The notes: a model not told the origin generated them from the letters alone. Positions 1 to 6,004 are shown, counted from the first letter of the stretch. The stretch: 6,898 nt of DNA from an uncultured Dokdonia sp. (GCA_937124495.1 CAKZKZ010000064.1:1-6898), one strand, 5' to 3'. Translations and numbers: made by a program.

Positions 1-32
1 CACTAGATGCTTTGATGGAGAAATTGAAGTAA
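1..32 (+). CDS. C-terminal end of an unidentified protein (partial)
   Basis: The frame beginning at base 3 reads LDALMEKLK and stops with TAA at 30-32. The short amphipathic, Lys-ending tail looks like a normal protein C-terminus, and the next gene begins about 85 bases later on the same strand. Nine residues are too few to name a family. The rest of the gene lies outside the window, so this could be a chance open frame. Confidence 0.35.
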   Translation, partial: LDALMEKLK

Positions 33-116
33 TATTTGGATTGAAGATTGCTGATGTAAGATGTGTGATTTTTGATTTTAAAAAACAACTACCGACTAAT
101 AGTTAACGACGATCCC

Positions 117-1679
117 ATGAGTACACTCGTTCAAATAAATGTGTTGCCACATCAAGCTGAAGATGATGATTATATTGCTGAGAAAGCTTTCGCGAAAGCG
201 AGATTAAGAGCAGACGATGTGCGAGAGTGGGATATCCGAAAACGAAGTATTGATGCGCGTAAATCACCTGTACGCATATCATTACAAATTGAATTTTGGA
301 AGCATGATGAAGTACGTGAATCATTACCTGCATTTGTACCTCAAGATGTACATAATGCGCCCGAAGTAGCGATTATAGGTGCTGGACCTGCAGGATTGTA
401 TGCTGCGTTACGCGCTGTAGAAGGCGGATTGAAACCTGTTATTTTTGAGAGAGGAAAAGACGTACGTGCACGCAGACGTGATTTGGCTGCGATCAATAAA
501 GATCATATTGTCAATGAGGATTCTAACTATTGTTTTGGCGAAGGTGGAGCAGGAACCTATTCTGATGGTAAATTATATACACGTTCTAAAAAACGAGGAA
601 ATGTATTAAAAGCCATAGAATGGTTTGTGCATTTTGGTGCGGTAGAAGATATTTTGGTCGATGCGCATCCGCATATAGGAACGAATAAATTACCAAAAAT
701 CATTACAACGATGCGTGAGGCGATTATAGAAGCCGGTGGTGAAGTTCGTTTTGAGAGTAAACTTACCGATCTAAAAATAGTAAACAATCAGATTAAGGAA
801 ATCCAAATTAATGATACCGATTGGTTGTCTTATGAGAATGTCATTCTAGCAACTGGGCATAGTGCGCGAGATATCTTTTATTTACTACATAAAAGAAAAG
901 TGAAGATAGAAGCAAAGCCGTTTGCGATAGGGGTGCGTATTGAACATCAGCAGGAACTGATTGATGAAATTCAATACCATGGAGATAGTGATAATCCCTA
1001 TTTACCTCCTGCCTCGTATAGTTTGGTACAACAAGTAGATGGAATGGGTGTCTATTCTTTTTGTATGTGCCCAGGTGGAATTATCGCTCCCTGTGCGACA
1101 GCGCAAGAAGAAGTCGTTACCAATGGATGGAGTCCATCCAAACGTGATAATCCCTATTCAAACTCTGGAATTGTCGTGAGTGTCACTCCTGAAGATTTGC
1201 CTAATTATACAGAAGGAGATCCTTTTGTGTGCTTAGATTTTCAAAAATCTGTAGAAAGAGCTTGTTGGGAAGCAGCAGGAAAAACACAAGCTGTACCTGC
1301 ACAACGTATGCGTGATTTTGTAGAAGGGAGAGTCTCCAAAAAATTCCCTAAAACATCGTATCAACCAGGTATTGTCTCTGTCGATTTAAATAAAGTATTA
1401 CCTCCTATGCTCGCAAAGCGCCTTAAGAAAGCGTTTCTTGCTTTTGGAAGAAAGATGAAAGGGTATCTAACCAACGATGCTGTATTGCATGCTCCTGAGA
1501 GTAGGACATCCTCTCCAGTGTCTATTCCTCGTGATCCTATGACCCTAGAGCATGTAGAAGTACATGGTTTGTATCCTTGTGGTGAAGGTGCTGGATATGC
1601 AGGTGGGATTATATCTGCTGCGATCGATGGGATTAATTGTGTAGATCGCGTGATAGAGAAGTATAATTTACAAGATTAA
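117..1679 (+). CDS. FAD-dependent dehydrogenase-like protein (COG2509 type)
   Basis: The predicted 520-residue cytosolic flavoprotein belongs to the NAD(P)/FAD-dependent oxidoreductase group often annotated as uncharacterised FAD-dependent dehydrogenase. The Rossmann dinucleotide-binding motif GAGPAG is at residues 88-93, after a beta-strand (EVAII) and before the acidic ERG (111-113) expected to bind the FAD ribose. A family-typical GEGGAGTYSDGKLYTR block follows at 141-156, then ATGHS at 245-249. Near the C-terminus, GEGAGYAGG (489-497) is the second FAD-contact motif. The N-terminal 80 residues form a small alpha/beta domain (including RKRSIDARK) typical of this family. I chose ATG 117 because the protein then starts with the family-like MSTLVQINV. 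An in-frame TTG at 72 would add 15 unlikely residues and would overlap a weak promoter-like GATTTTTG at 67-74. Residues 24-28 (AFAKA) are encoded by the palindrome at 186-199. The substrate is unknown. Confidence 0.9.
   Translation: MSTLVQINVLPHQAEDDDYIAEKAFAKARLRADDVREWDIRKRSIDARKSPVRISLQIEFWKHDEVRESLPAFVPQDVHNAPEVAIIGAGPAGLYAALRAVEGGLKPVIFERGKDVRARRRDLAAINKDHIVNEDSNYCFGEGGAGTYSDGKLYTRSKKRGNVLKAIEWFVHFGAVEDILVDAHPHIGTNKLPKIITTMREAIIEAGGEVRFESKLTDLKIVNNQIKEIQINDTDWLSYENVILATGHSARDIFYLLHKRKVKIEAKPFAIGVRIEHQQELIDEIQYHGDSDNPYLPPASYSLVQQVDGMGVYSFCMCPGGIIAPCATAQEEVVTNGWSPSKRDNPYSNSGIVVSVTPEDLPNYTEGDPFVCLDFQKSVERACWEAAGKTQAVPAQRMRDFVEGRVSKKFPKTSYQPGIVSVDLNKVLPPMLAKRLKKAFLAFGRKMKGYLTNDAVLHAPESRTSSPVSIPRDPMTLEHVEVHGLYPCGEGAGYAGGIISAAIDGINCVDRVIEKYNLQD
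186..199. repeat. Palindromic GCTTTCGCGAAAGC element, copy 1
   Basis: This perfect 14-bp palindrome lies inside the FAD-dehydrogenase gene and encodes AFAKA. With one flanking base each side (A at 185, G at 200) the 16-mer is identical to the second copy at 2412-2427. It is much richer in GC than the surrounding sequence. Two exact copies of a 16-mer in unrelated genes are not expected by chance in under 7 kb, so it is probably a genome-wide iterated palindrome; its function is unknown. Confidence 0.7.
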
Positions 1680-1788
1680 TGAATCAATATTCCTGTATTT
1701 TACCTATAAATTTTTGTATTTCATAGAGTTAGTAGATTTTTATTTTTTTGCTTTTTTATTTTAAGAAGAATGCGCTATCTTGCTTTCA

Positions 1789-2247
1789 ATGATTCCCCTA
1801 AATCCACACAATTTAAGTGATGCTTTTGTGCTTACACATCGTATCAAAAGTAAGATTGCTACCGTTTATGTTTACAACAAAAATATACTTGTTGTAGAAG
1901 TAAATGAAGGTATTAACTTATCGTATGCTTCCGCAGGAAAACTACTCCTTAAAGGCTTGTTAGTGTTGAAAAACCGTCCTTGGGTCTATGTTTCTCATCG
2001 TGTCAACTCGTACTCGGTTATTCCTACAGATTATGAATATTTACATAAAATCAAAACCTTAAAAGCGCTTTCTATTGTAGTGCCTACAGGAACCGATTCT
2101 TCTACCACAGCGATAGAACAAATCTTCTGTAGAAAACCTTTTCAGTTATTTAATAATGGATTGGAAGAAGCGATGGTTTGGGCAGAAAAAATGCTTAAAG
2201 ATGAGGTAAATGATCTAAAGAATCAACGAGATTCTCTTCTTCTCTAA
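1789..2247 (+). CDS. Small soluble protein of unknown function, possibly STAS/SpoIIAA-like
   Basis: The 152-residue protein has no signal peptide or membrane segment. It alternates short beta-strands and helices: IATVYVYNKNILVVEV (23-38), WVYVSHRVNSYSVIP (65-79), ALSIVVPTG (93-101), KPFQLF (116-121) and an amphipathic helix LEEAMVWAEKML (125-136). The pattern of a strand, 'W.YVS.R', a variable loop, 'KPF..F' and 'LEEA..WA' resembles small flavobacterial proteins with an alpha/beta fold similar to SpoIIAA/STAS domains. This is recognition by pattern, not by a diagnostic motif. I chose ATG 1789 over the in-frame TTG at 1780. The gene lies 109 bases after the FAD-dehydrogenase with no clear terminator between them, so read-through is possible. 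Its last 33 bases overlap the sigma-factor gene on the other strand. Confidence 0.75.
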   Translation: MIPLNPHNLSDAFVLTHRIKSKIATVYVYNKNILVVEVNEGINLSYASAGKLLLKGLLVLKNRPWVYVSHRVNSYSVIPTDYEYLHKIKTLKALSIVVPTGTDSSTTAIEQIFCRKPFQLFNNGLEEAMVWAEKMLKDEVNDLKNQRDSLLL

Positions 2248-3453
2248 ATACTTTTTTTCTTGTTGATTAGTCACTAGATCTAGTGCTGTATCCATATGTG
2301 TGAGCGCGTTTGGATAATCATCTTGTGTTAGATAATAATCCGATAGGGTGGCATAATATAAATAACTGCGTTGTCCTAAAGTTTCTGGGTCTAATTGTTT
2401 GAGGAGTTGGTAGCTTTCGCGAAAGCGTTTATCTTGTAATTGAACCACCGCCATATTGAGTATATGAGTAGGCATAGGTTCCAATTCATATAGGTGTTGA
2501 TACCATTTTAAAATGGTCTTCCAATTTGTTTTTTCAAAAGTAGTGGCTTTAAGATGCTCTGCAGCAATCGCCGCCTCATAATGATAAGAAGAAAAAGAAG
2601 TGTCTGTAACTGCTTTATGCATAGCTGTATTTCCCAATTTGACTAACGGGAAATACCATAATGATCTATCTTGGTTACGTAAATCCATGAGTTCATTATC
2701 GTGATTTGTTCTTGAGTCTATGCGAGCCGCATGAAAACACATTAATGCAAACAAGGCGTATGCTTTTGGAATTTGCGTGGTTGTATGTGTGAGTAACATT
2801 TTACATAAGCGCATAGCTTCAGCACAGAGTTCTTTACGTATAAGCATCTCTTTTTTTGTAGAATGGAATCCTTCATTAAAGATGAGGTAGAGTACTTCCA
2901 TGACACTATCTAATCGATTGGAAAGTGCTTTGCCTTGCGGAATTTTAAAAGAAATATTTTCTTTTTGAATAGCGATTCTTGCACGACTCAATCGTTTCTT
3001 AATCGTTTCTTCTTTGGTCAATAAAGCAGCGGCAATTTCTTTATGACTAAAACCAGAGACTGTTTTTAGTGCAAATGAAATACGGTCTTTTGGATTGAGA
3101 AGCGGATGACAGGCAGTAAAGATCATACGTAACTGACTATCTTCGATCTCATTATCTAGGAATAGTTCTTGTATGGCAATTGTTTCTGTTCCAGTAGTCA
3201 GGTTTGGAACTCTTTTGTGAGCTGCTTTTAATTTTCTAAACAGATCTAAAACTCTGTTTTTTGCAGCTTGAGTAAGCCAGGCTTCGGGATGTTCTGGTGG
3301 CGTATTTTTCCAAGAGATGGTGGCTTTTATAAAGGTATCTTGTATAGCATCTTCAATGGTTTCTAGATGTGCTAATCCAAAGATACGTGCCAAAACAGAA
3401 ACCATCTTCCCGTAGTGGTGCCTGAAAAGATGGTCTATAAGTTTTGGTTCCAT
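2215..3453 (-). CDS. ECF42-type RNA polymerase sigma factor with TPR-like C-terminal extension
   Basis: At 412 residues this is about twice the length of a classical ECF sigma factor, matching the ECF42/COG4941 group. Region 2 spans about residues 5-75 (IEDAIQDTFIKA, then PEAWLTQAAKNRVLDLFRK). Region 4 spans about 103-165, with the helix-turn-helix GFSHKEIAAALLTKEETIKK (134-153) followed by RLSRAR. The extension has the family signature around ARID (243-246) and NQDRSLW (260-266), then TPR-like helix pairs at about 318-355 and 364-394. Members of this group have no classical anti-sigma factor gene and usually sit beside a YCII/DGPF-domain gene, as here. The ATG is two bases after the stop of that gene, which implies co-transcription and coupled translation. 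Residues 343-347 (RFRES) are encoded by the second palindrome copy. The gene ends with TAG inside the tail of the opposing gene. Confidence 0.93.
   Translation of the reverse strand: MEPKLIDHLFRHHYGKMVSVLARIFGLAHLETIEDAIQDTFIKATISWKNTPPEHPEAWLTQAAKNRVLDLFRKLKAAHKRVPNLTTGTETIAIQELFLDNEIEDSQLRMIFTACHPLLNPKDRISFALKTVSGFSHKEIAAALLTKEETIKKRLSRARIAIQKENISFKIPQGKALSNRLDSVMEVLYLIFNEGFHSTKKEMLIRKELCAEAMRLCKMLLTHTTTQIPKAYALFALMCFHAARIDSRTNHDNELMDLRNQDRSLWYFPLVKLGNTAMHKAVTDTSFSSYHYEAAIAAEHLKATTFEKTNWKTILKWYQHLYELEPMPTHILNMAVVQLQDKRFRESYQLLKQLDPETLGQRSYLYYATLSDYYLTQDDYPNALTHMDTALDLVTNQQEKKYLEKKRISLIL
2413..2426. repeat. Palindromic GCTTTCGCGAAAGC element, copy 2
   Basis: This is an exact copy of the palindrome at 186-199, with the same flanking bases (A at 2412, G at 2427). 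It lies in the sigma-factor gene, read on the minus strand as RFRES (residues 343-347), in a loop between TPR-like helices. The first copy encodes AFAKA in a different frame, so the conserved object is the DNA and not the peptide. Confidence 0.7.
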
Positions 3454-3455
3454 AA

Positions 3456-3803
3456 TTATTTGTCAAAGACCATGATTTCACGTATTTCTACAGTACCACC
3501 CAGATCGTAATCAGGGAAGTCTTGTGCGATGTCTTGTACGTGATCCATATCTTTTGCTTCAACGATATAATAACCGCCTACAATTTCTTTTACCTCGGCA
3601 GAGGTAAGATCTGTAACCGTTCTATTTTCTCCAGAAACTCTTCGTATATCAGGGGTTAATGCATTTCCGCCGCGTAACACGCCAGTTTTTTCCATTTTAT
3701 CACCCCAAGCAAACCATTTGCCCATACGGTCTTGTAATTCTTCTGGAGATAAACCTAGGTCTGCATAATCAGCTCCTACAAAAATCATCATAAATTCTTT
3801 CAT
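3456..3803 (-). CDS. YCII-related (DGPF) domain protein, ECF42 partner
   Basis: This 115-residue cytosolic protein has the dimeric alpha/beta ferredoxin-like fold of the YCII/DGPF family (PF03795). Visible hallmarks are the N-terminal strand MKEFMMIFVG, the helix LSPEELQDRMGKWFAWGDKM (18-37), GVLRGGNAL (41-49), the strand EIVGGYYIVEAKDMDHVQDIA (residues 73-93), FPDY, then a final strand with GTVEIREIM. Annotation pipelines often label these proteins 'transcription initiation protein' because they sit next to ECF sigma genes. The true activity is not known; they may be small enzymes or ligand sensors. The gene is first in the unit and is followed two bases later by the ECF42 sigma gene. A candidate ECF-type promoter lies at 3835-3862, and I see no canonical TAnnTTTG promoter in the 87-base upstream spacer. 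Confidence 0.9.
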   Translation of the reverse strand: MKEFMMIFVGADYADLGLSPEELQDRMGKWFAWGDKMEKTGVLRGGNALTPDIRRVSGENRTVTDLTSAEVKEIVGGYYIVEAKDMDHVQDIAQDFPDYDLGGTVEIREIMVFDK

Positions 3804-3834
3804 ACTTGTTGTTTTTAAGATTGTTCATTAGTAA

Positions 3835-3862
3835 GACGATACTGTTTTGAAAAAGGGGGACA
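3835..3862 (-). promoter_or_regulatory. Candidate ECF-type promoter (TGTCCC-N18-CGTC) for the YCII/sigma unit
   Basis: Reading the minus strand, TGTCCC (3862-3857) is followed by an 18-base AT-rich spacer and CGTC (3838-3835), 31 bases before the YCII start codon. The two-block shape and the CGTC -10 resemble ECF promoters. As I recall, ECF42 promoters described elsewhere carry a TGTC-containing -35 and a CG(A/T)C -10. No TAnnTTTG housekeeping element is present in this spacer. Autoregulation is inferred. Confidence 0.35.
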
Positions 3863-3890
3863 CTACAAGCATCTTTTTTATGTATTTTTT

Positions 3891-4121
3891 TTAATATTCC
3901 TGATATCTTCTTTCTACTCGATCCCTAAAAAATATTTCTGGCGTTCTTGTTGACTCATAAGCAGTACCTAAAGGATTAATTTGAAAAGCATCTTGTAGTG
4001 ATTTTAGTTCCTTTTGTATAAAGGTGGCTTCTGTTTTGGGAAGTGTACTCATTTTTTGCTTTATAAATTTCCTTAAACCTTTATCCAGAACAGATAACTC
4101 TTCCTTTTTTGACATATTCAC
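3891..4121 (-). pseudogene. Downstream fragment of a split coiled-coil gene (or a small separate ORF)
   Basis: The open frame begins with a GTG at 4121 (or ATG at 4115) and encodes up to 76 highly charged residues with no recognised domain. It includes KKEELSVLDKGLRKFIKQKM, then a segment ending EIFFRDRVERRYQEY. It overlaps the end of the preceding reading frame by 41 bases. Removing one A from the A6 tract (T6 on the plus strand, 4105-4110) would join the two frames into one 160-residue protein reading HEEFSEYVKKEELSVLDKG across the junction, a smooth continuation of the helical pattern. I therefore favour a single gene broken by a one-base insertion or a sequencing error. Two overlapping genes, or a programmed +1 shift, remain possible. 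Confidence 0.5.
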
Positions 4122-4374
4122 TAAACTCTTCGTGTACGTACTTTAGTACAGATTGCACGGTCTTTTTATAAAGATTATTGGCTTGCTGTTCCTTTTTGTT
4201 TTCTTCTTCGGCAACTGAGAGAAGGAATTGCTTTTCTTCCTCGAGCTGTTTTTTATCAATTCTTGATTGTTGTTTTAATTGTTTTGTGCTGAGGTATAAT
4301 TTCAGAATAACAAGAACAAGCCCTAGAATTGTAATAATAAATGCGATGATTTCTTGTGAAGCGCTTAAATTCAT
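4081..4374 (-). CDS. Membrane-anchored coiled-coil protein, probably truncated by a frameshift
   Basis: From ATG 4374 the frame gives 97 residues. A short polar N-terminus (MNLSASQE) precedes one hydrophobic membrane helix at about 8-28 (IIAFIITILGLVLVILKLYL). A long charged helix, likely a coiled coil, follows at about 29-90 and is rich in K, Q and E. The natural-looking helix then ends abruptly in GRVICSG, a tail that reads like out-of-frame sequence just past an A6 tract. The open frame extends upstream to a TTG at 4506, but the added 44 residues look non-coding and the ATG gives a cleaner N-terminus. I do not recognise the family. The layout of a TM anchor plus cytosolic coiled coil gives no specific function. 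See the entry at 3891-4121 for the second half. Confidence 0.5.
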   Translation of the reverse strand: MNLSASQEIIAFIITILGLVLVILKLYLSTKQLKQQSRIDKKQLEEEKQFLLSVAEEENKKEQQANNLYKKTVQSVLKYVHEEFSEYVKKGRVICSG

Positions 4375-4628
4375 AACGAATGTTTGATATGCACCTCTAA
4401 AGTAATTGATTACCGTATGCAAAACAAGTTGTAAGGTATAAGCTCTTTTCCCATACTTCTTTGATGCATCATGTGGTTCAAGTATATTAATAATAATTTT
4501 GAGCAATAGCAGCAGTAGTTATCAGCGTTGTAATCACTTATGGTATGCTCTTTGATTGTATACATAATTGTAGACAATAAAGAAAAATAACAAACGTTAG
4601 TGGTTTAAATAGCTTAACCTATTTCAAA
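4375..4628. other. Spacer without a confident gene
   Basis: The minus-strand frame of the coiled-coil gene stays open back to a TTG at 4506, but no convincing protein signature is seen there. From 4507 to 4628 all frames are interrupted. There is a 10-bp palindrome TGATGCATCA at 4462-4471 and a weak bulged inverted repeat around 4602-4619 (GGTTTAA...TTAACC). I find no TAnnTTTG promoter on either strand; the nearest is TAACGTTTG on the minus strand (4599-4591), with a spacer one base too long. The promoter of the coiled-coil gene must lie here but cannot be placed. Confidence 0.4.
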
Positions 4629-4697
4629 ATGAAACATAAAGTAAACATCGAAAGACCCTTGATGTCTCTAAAAAGAAACATATTGAAATTTGTATAA
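4629..4697 (+). CDS. Possible 22-residue peptide gene ending at a terminator
   Basis: ATG 4629 to TAA 4697 encodes a short basic peptide beginning MKHKVNIERPLMSLKR and ending NILKFV. The stop is two bases before a strong hairpin whose T-run lies on the plus strand, which suggests that a plus-strand transcript ends here. No other plus-strand gene precedes the terminator for over 2 kb. Against it: no recognisable promoter or ribosome-binding site, a length close to chance in AT-rich DNA, and no known family. The transcript could equally be a non-coding RNA, or the hairpin may serve only the minus-strand operon. Confidence 0.2.
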   Translation: MKHKVNIERPLMSLKRNILKFV

Positions 4698-4699
4698 GG

Positions 4700-4728
4700 A
4701 AAGCCCTCTTTTTAAGAGGGCTTTTTTT
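4700..4728. terminator. Intrinsic terminator, probably bidirectional
   Basis: An 11-bp perfect stem, AAAGCCCTCTT (4700-4710) with AAGAGGGCTTT (4714-4724), closes a TTT loop. On the plus strand it runs into T7 (4722-4728). It lies 49 bases past the stop of the VOC gene, so read on the minus strand it probably ends the RDD/unknown/VOC operon. The minus-strand U-tract is short (TTTCC), so the hairpin looks stronger for plus-strand transcription. Confidence 0.88.
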
Positions 4729-4773
4729 AATGTATATGGTTGTTGTCTTGTTCTGAAAAATTATAAGTGTTTC

Positions 4774-5184
4774 CTATGAATATAACACATCTGAATCCAC
4801 AATAATAGTTGTAAGTTCTACGGTATGTCCATCTGGATCTTTGGTATAGATAGAATGAAAATAGGTGTGATCTGTAAAAATATAATCTAGTTCTAAAGCT
4901 TCGTATTTCTTTCTTGCTTTTATAAAGCTTTCTGCACTTACGTGAAAAGCAAAGTGATCAATCTTTATGTTTTTGGAAGAAGGGTCTAAGGTAGGATCAT
5001 CTATGGTGGCAGGAAATAAGGCAATACCCGTTTTTTGAGCCAACATAAAAATAGGATATGGACCCCATTCAGGAACAGTTTTTCGTTTGAGTCCGAGGAC
5101 TTGTTCATACCATACTGCAGATGCTTCTAGATCTTTTACGCGTATAGCTACATGATCTAGATAGTCTATTGTAAAATCATTCAT
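4774..5184 (-). CDS. VOC-superfamily (glyoxalase/bleomycin-resistance fold) protein
   Basis: The 136-residue protein has the two beta-alpha-beta-beta-beta modules of the vicinal oxygen chelate fold. Module one starts with YLDHVAIRVKDLEASAVWYE (8-27) and module two with IDHFAFHV (75-82), ending in HSIYTKDPDGHTVEL (110-124). The likely metal ligands are H11, H77 and E123, with F109/H110 near the site. The DPDGHTVEL ending is shared by many glyoxalase-I-like, FosA-like and dioxygenase-like members, so the substrate cannot be named. The start codon overlaps the stop of the gene before it by four bases (ATGA, 5184-5181), indicating translational coupling. This is the last gene of a three-gene operon and is followed by the hairpin at 4700-4724. 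Confidence 0.9.
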   Translation of the reverse strand: MNDFTIDYLDHVAIRVKDLEASAVWYEQVLGLKRKTVPEWGPYPIFMLAQKTGIALFPATIDDPTLDPSSKNIKIDHFAFHVSAESFIKARKKYEALELDYIFTDHTYFHSIYTKDPDGHTVELTTIIVDSDVLYS

Positions 5185-5603
5185 GATTCCTTTTTTAGCA
5201 TAAATTCACCCCAGTCACCTTCTCCTGGGGATTCTCCCATTTCCCATTCTCCTATGATCTCATCTTCGGTTTCATTTAAAAAACCTGTATATTGAATTAT
5301 AGGGTGTTTTTCCTGAGGGTCTATAGCGAGTTTACCTTGTTCATTTATATAATAAAGACAAGGATACTGTTTCGTAAAACTCACAAGGTTTTTTTCTATA
5401 AACCCTTTTATGGTTGCAGGTTTGTCAAAAAGGTGTTTTGATTCTTCATCTTCAGCAGTGCCCGAAAATGACCCATGATGTAGATTCATAGACATTTTAA
5501 AATCTACCCGTTCCTCTTCATCTTCAGATAAATTCTCATTTTCATCATAGATAGGATAGGTGAAATAACCTGACCAATTTTGTATTATGTCTATTATTTT
5601 CAT
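5181..5603 (-). CDS. Acidic protein of unknown function, likely beta-rich
   Basis: I do not recognise the family of this 140-residue soluble protein. It opens with a short helix and aromatic strand (IIDIIQNWSGYFTYPIY), followed by a very acidic stretch at 20-32 (DENENLSEDEEER). It then has alternating strands containing GSFSGTAEDEES (44-55), ATIKGFIE (63-70), a YPCLYYIN strand (80-87), YTGFLN (105-110), IIGEWEMG (116-123) and a final WGEFMLKK. The repeated 'G.F.G', 'ATIKG', 'IIGEW' and 'GEFML' pattern suggests an antiparallel beta-barrel or lipocalin-like sheet, by inference only. There is no signal peptide or membrane helix. Its ATG overlaps the RDD gene stop (ATGA, 5603-5600) and its own stop overlaps the VOC start, so the three genes are expressed together. 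Confidence 0.8.
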   Translation of the reverse strand: MKIIDIIQNWSGYFTYPIYDENENLSEDEEERVDFKMSMNLHHGSFSGTAEDEESKHLFDKPATIKGFIEKNLVSFTKQYPCLYYINEQGKLAIDPQEKHPIIQYTGFLNETEDEIIGEWEMGESPGEGDWGEFMLKKES

Positions 5604-6004
5604 TTTTTAAGATCTAGTTTGATTACCACAGATCCAGCTGCTTTATCATGCATTGCTTTTTTCCTATTATTACTAGGTACAGTAAGTAGTGATAACCATC
5701 CTAGAAAGAACTTGATTAGAAATCTAAGTAAAGCATTTAGAAAATTAATGTTTTGCGAGATATCTTCTTCTTTTTTTACAGCAAGGTTTAAGTAGGTATG
5801 CCCTACAGTACCTCCAAAAAAACTCACAAAAATAGGATCGTAAAGAAAAAAGAGTAATACAAATAAAAGTATTCTAACATAATTAGATACAGAGTCAAAA
5901 GAAGACAATATTCCTGAAAAAACATACATCAATGCAATTAATAAGATAGTATCCACAACAGAGGCTTTTACTCTATCAATTAGGTTGGCATATTTTTGAT
6001 TCAT
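5600..6004 (-). CDS. RDD-family inner-membrane protein
   Basis: The 134-residue protein has three hydrophobic segments at about 17-35, 43-62 and 93-110. RDD-domain features are visible. R11 and D18 lie in RVKASVVDTI before and inside the first helix. The second helix runs into YDPIFVSFFGGTVGH (55-69), carrying D56 and the conserved G-T-x-G-H. The C-terminus has R114 and HDKAAGSVV (119-127), typical of the family end. RDD proteins are small membrane proteins of mostly unknown role; some have been linked to ion or sodium transport. The gene is first in a three-gene minus-strand operon, and its stop overlaps the next start by four bases. No canonical TAnnTTTG promoter could be found upstream in the AT-rich spacer. 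Confidence 0.88.
   Translation of the reverse strand: MNQKYANLIDRVKASVVDTILLIALMYVFSGILSSFDSVSNYVRILLFVLLFFLYDPIFVSFFGGTVGHTYLNLAVKKEEDISQNINFLNALLRFLIKFFLGWLSLLTVPSNNRKKAMHDKAAGSVVIKLDLKK

Noticed and set aside
72..116. Upstream TTG start extending the FAD-dehydrogenase by 15 residues
   Set aside because: The extension looks unlike the family N-terminus and overlaps a weak promoter-like GATTTTTG; ATG 117 gives the expected start.
103..333. Minus-strand open frames inside the FAD-dehydrogenase gene (also 557-787)
   Set aside because: They lie wholly within a well-supported gene and show no domain features.
4081..4121. Programmed -1 frameshift at the A6 tract
   Set aside because: Joining the frames needs a +1 (or -2) shift, and the tract is not in the register of a classical A AAA AAG slippery heptamer.
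4178..4387. Plus-strand open frame rich in Ser, Cys and Phe
   Set aside because: It is the antisense of the K/E/Q-rich coiled-coil gene, and its composition is what antisense of such codons gives.
4375..4506. 44-residue N-terminal extension of the coiled-coil protein starting at TTG 4506
   Set aside because: The start codon is poor, the composition is unlike the rest of the protein, and ATG 4374 directly precedes a normal membrane anchor.
4629..4697. Ribosomally made peptide (lanthipeptide-type precursor) in the 22-codon ORF
   Set aside because: The peptide is too short, has no core region with Cys/Ser/Thr, and no modification enzyme gene is nearby.
5580..5795. Plus-strand open frame opposite the RDD gene
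   Set aside because: It is antisense to a clear RDD-family gene and lacks any protein signature.
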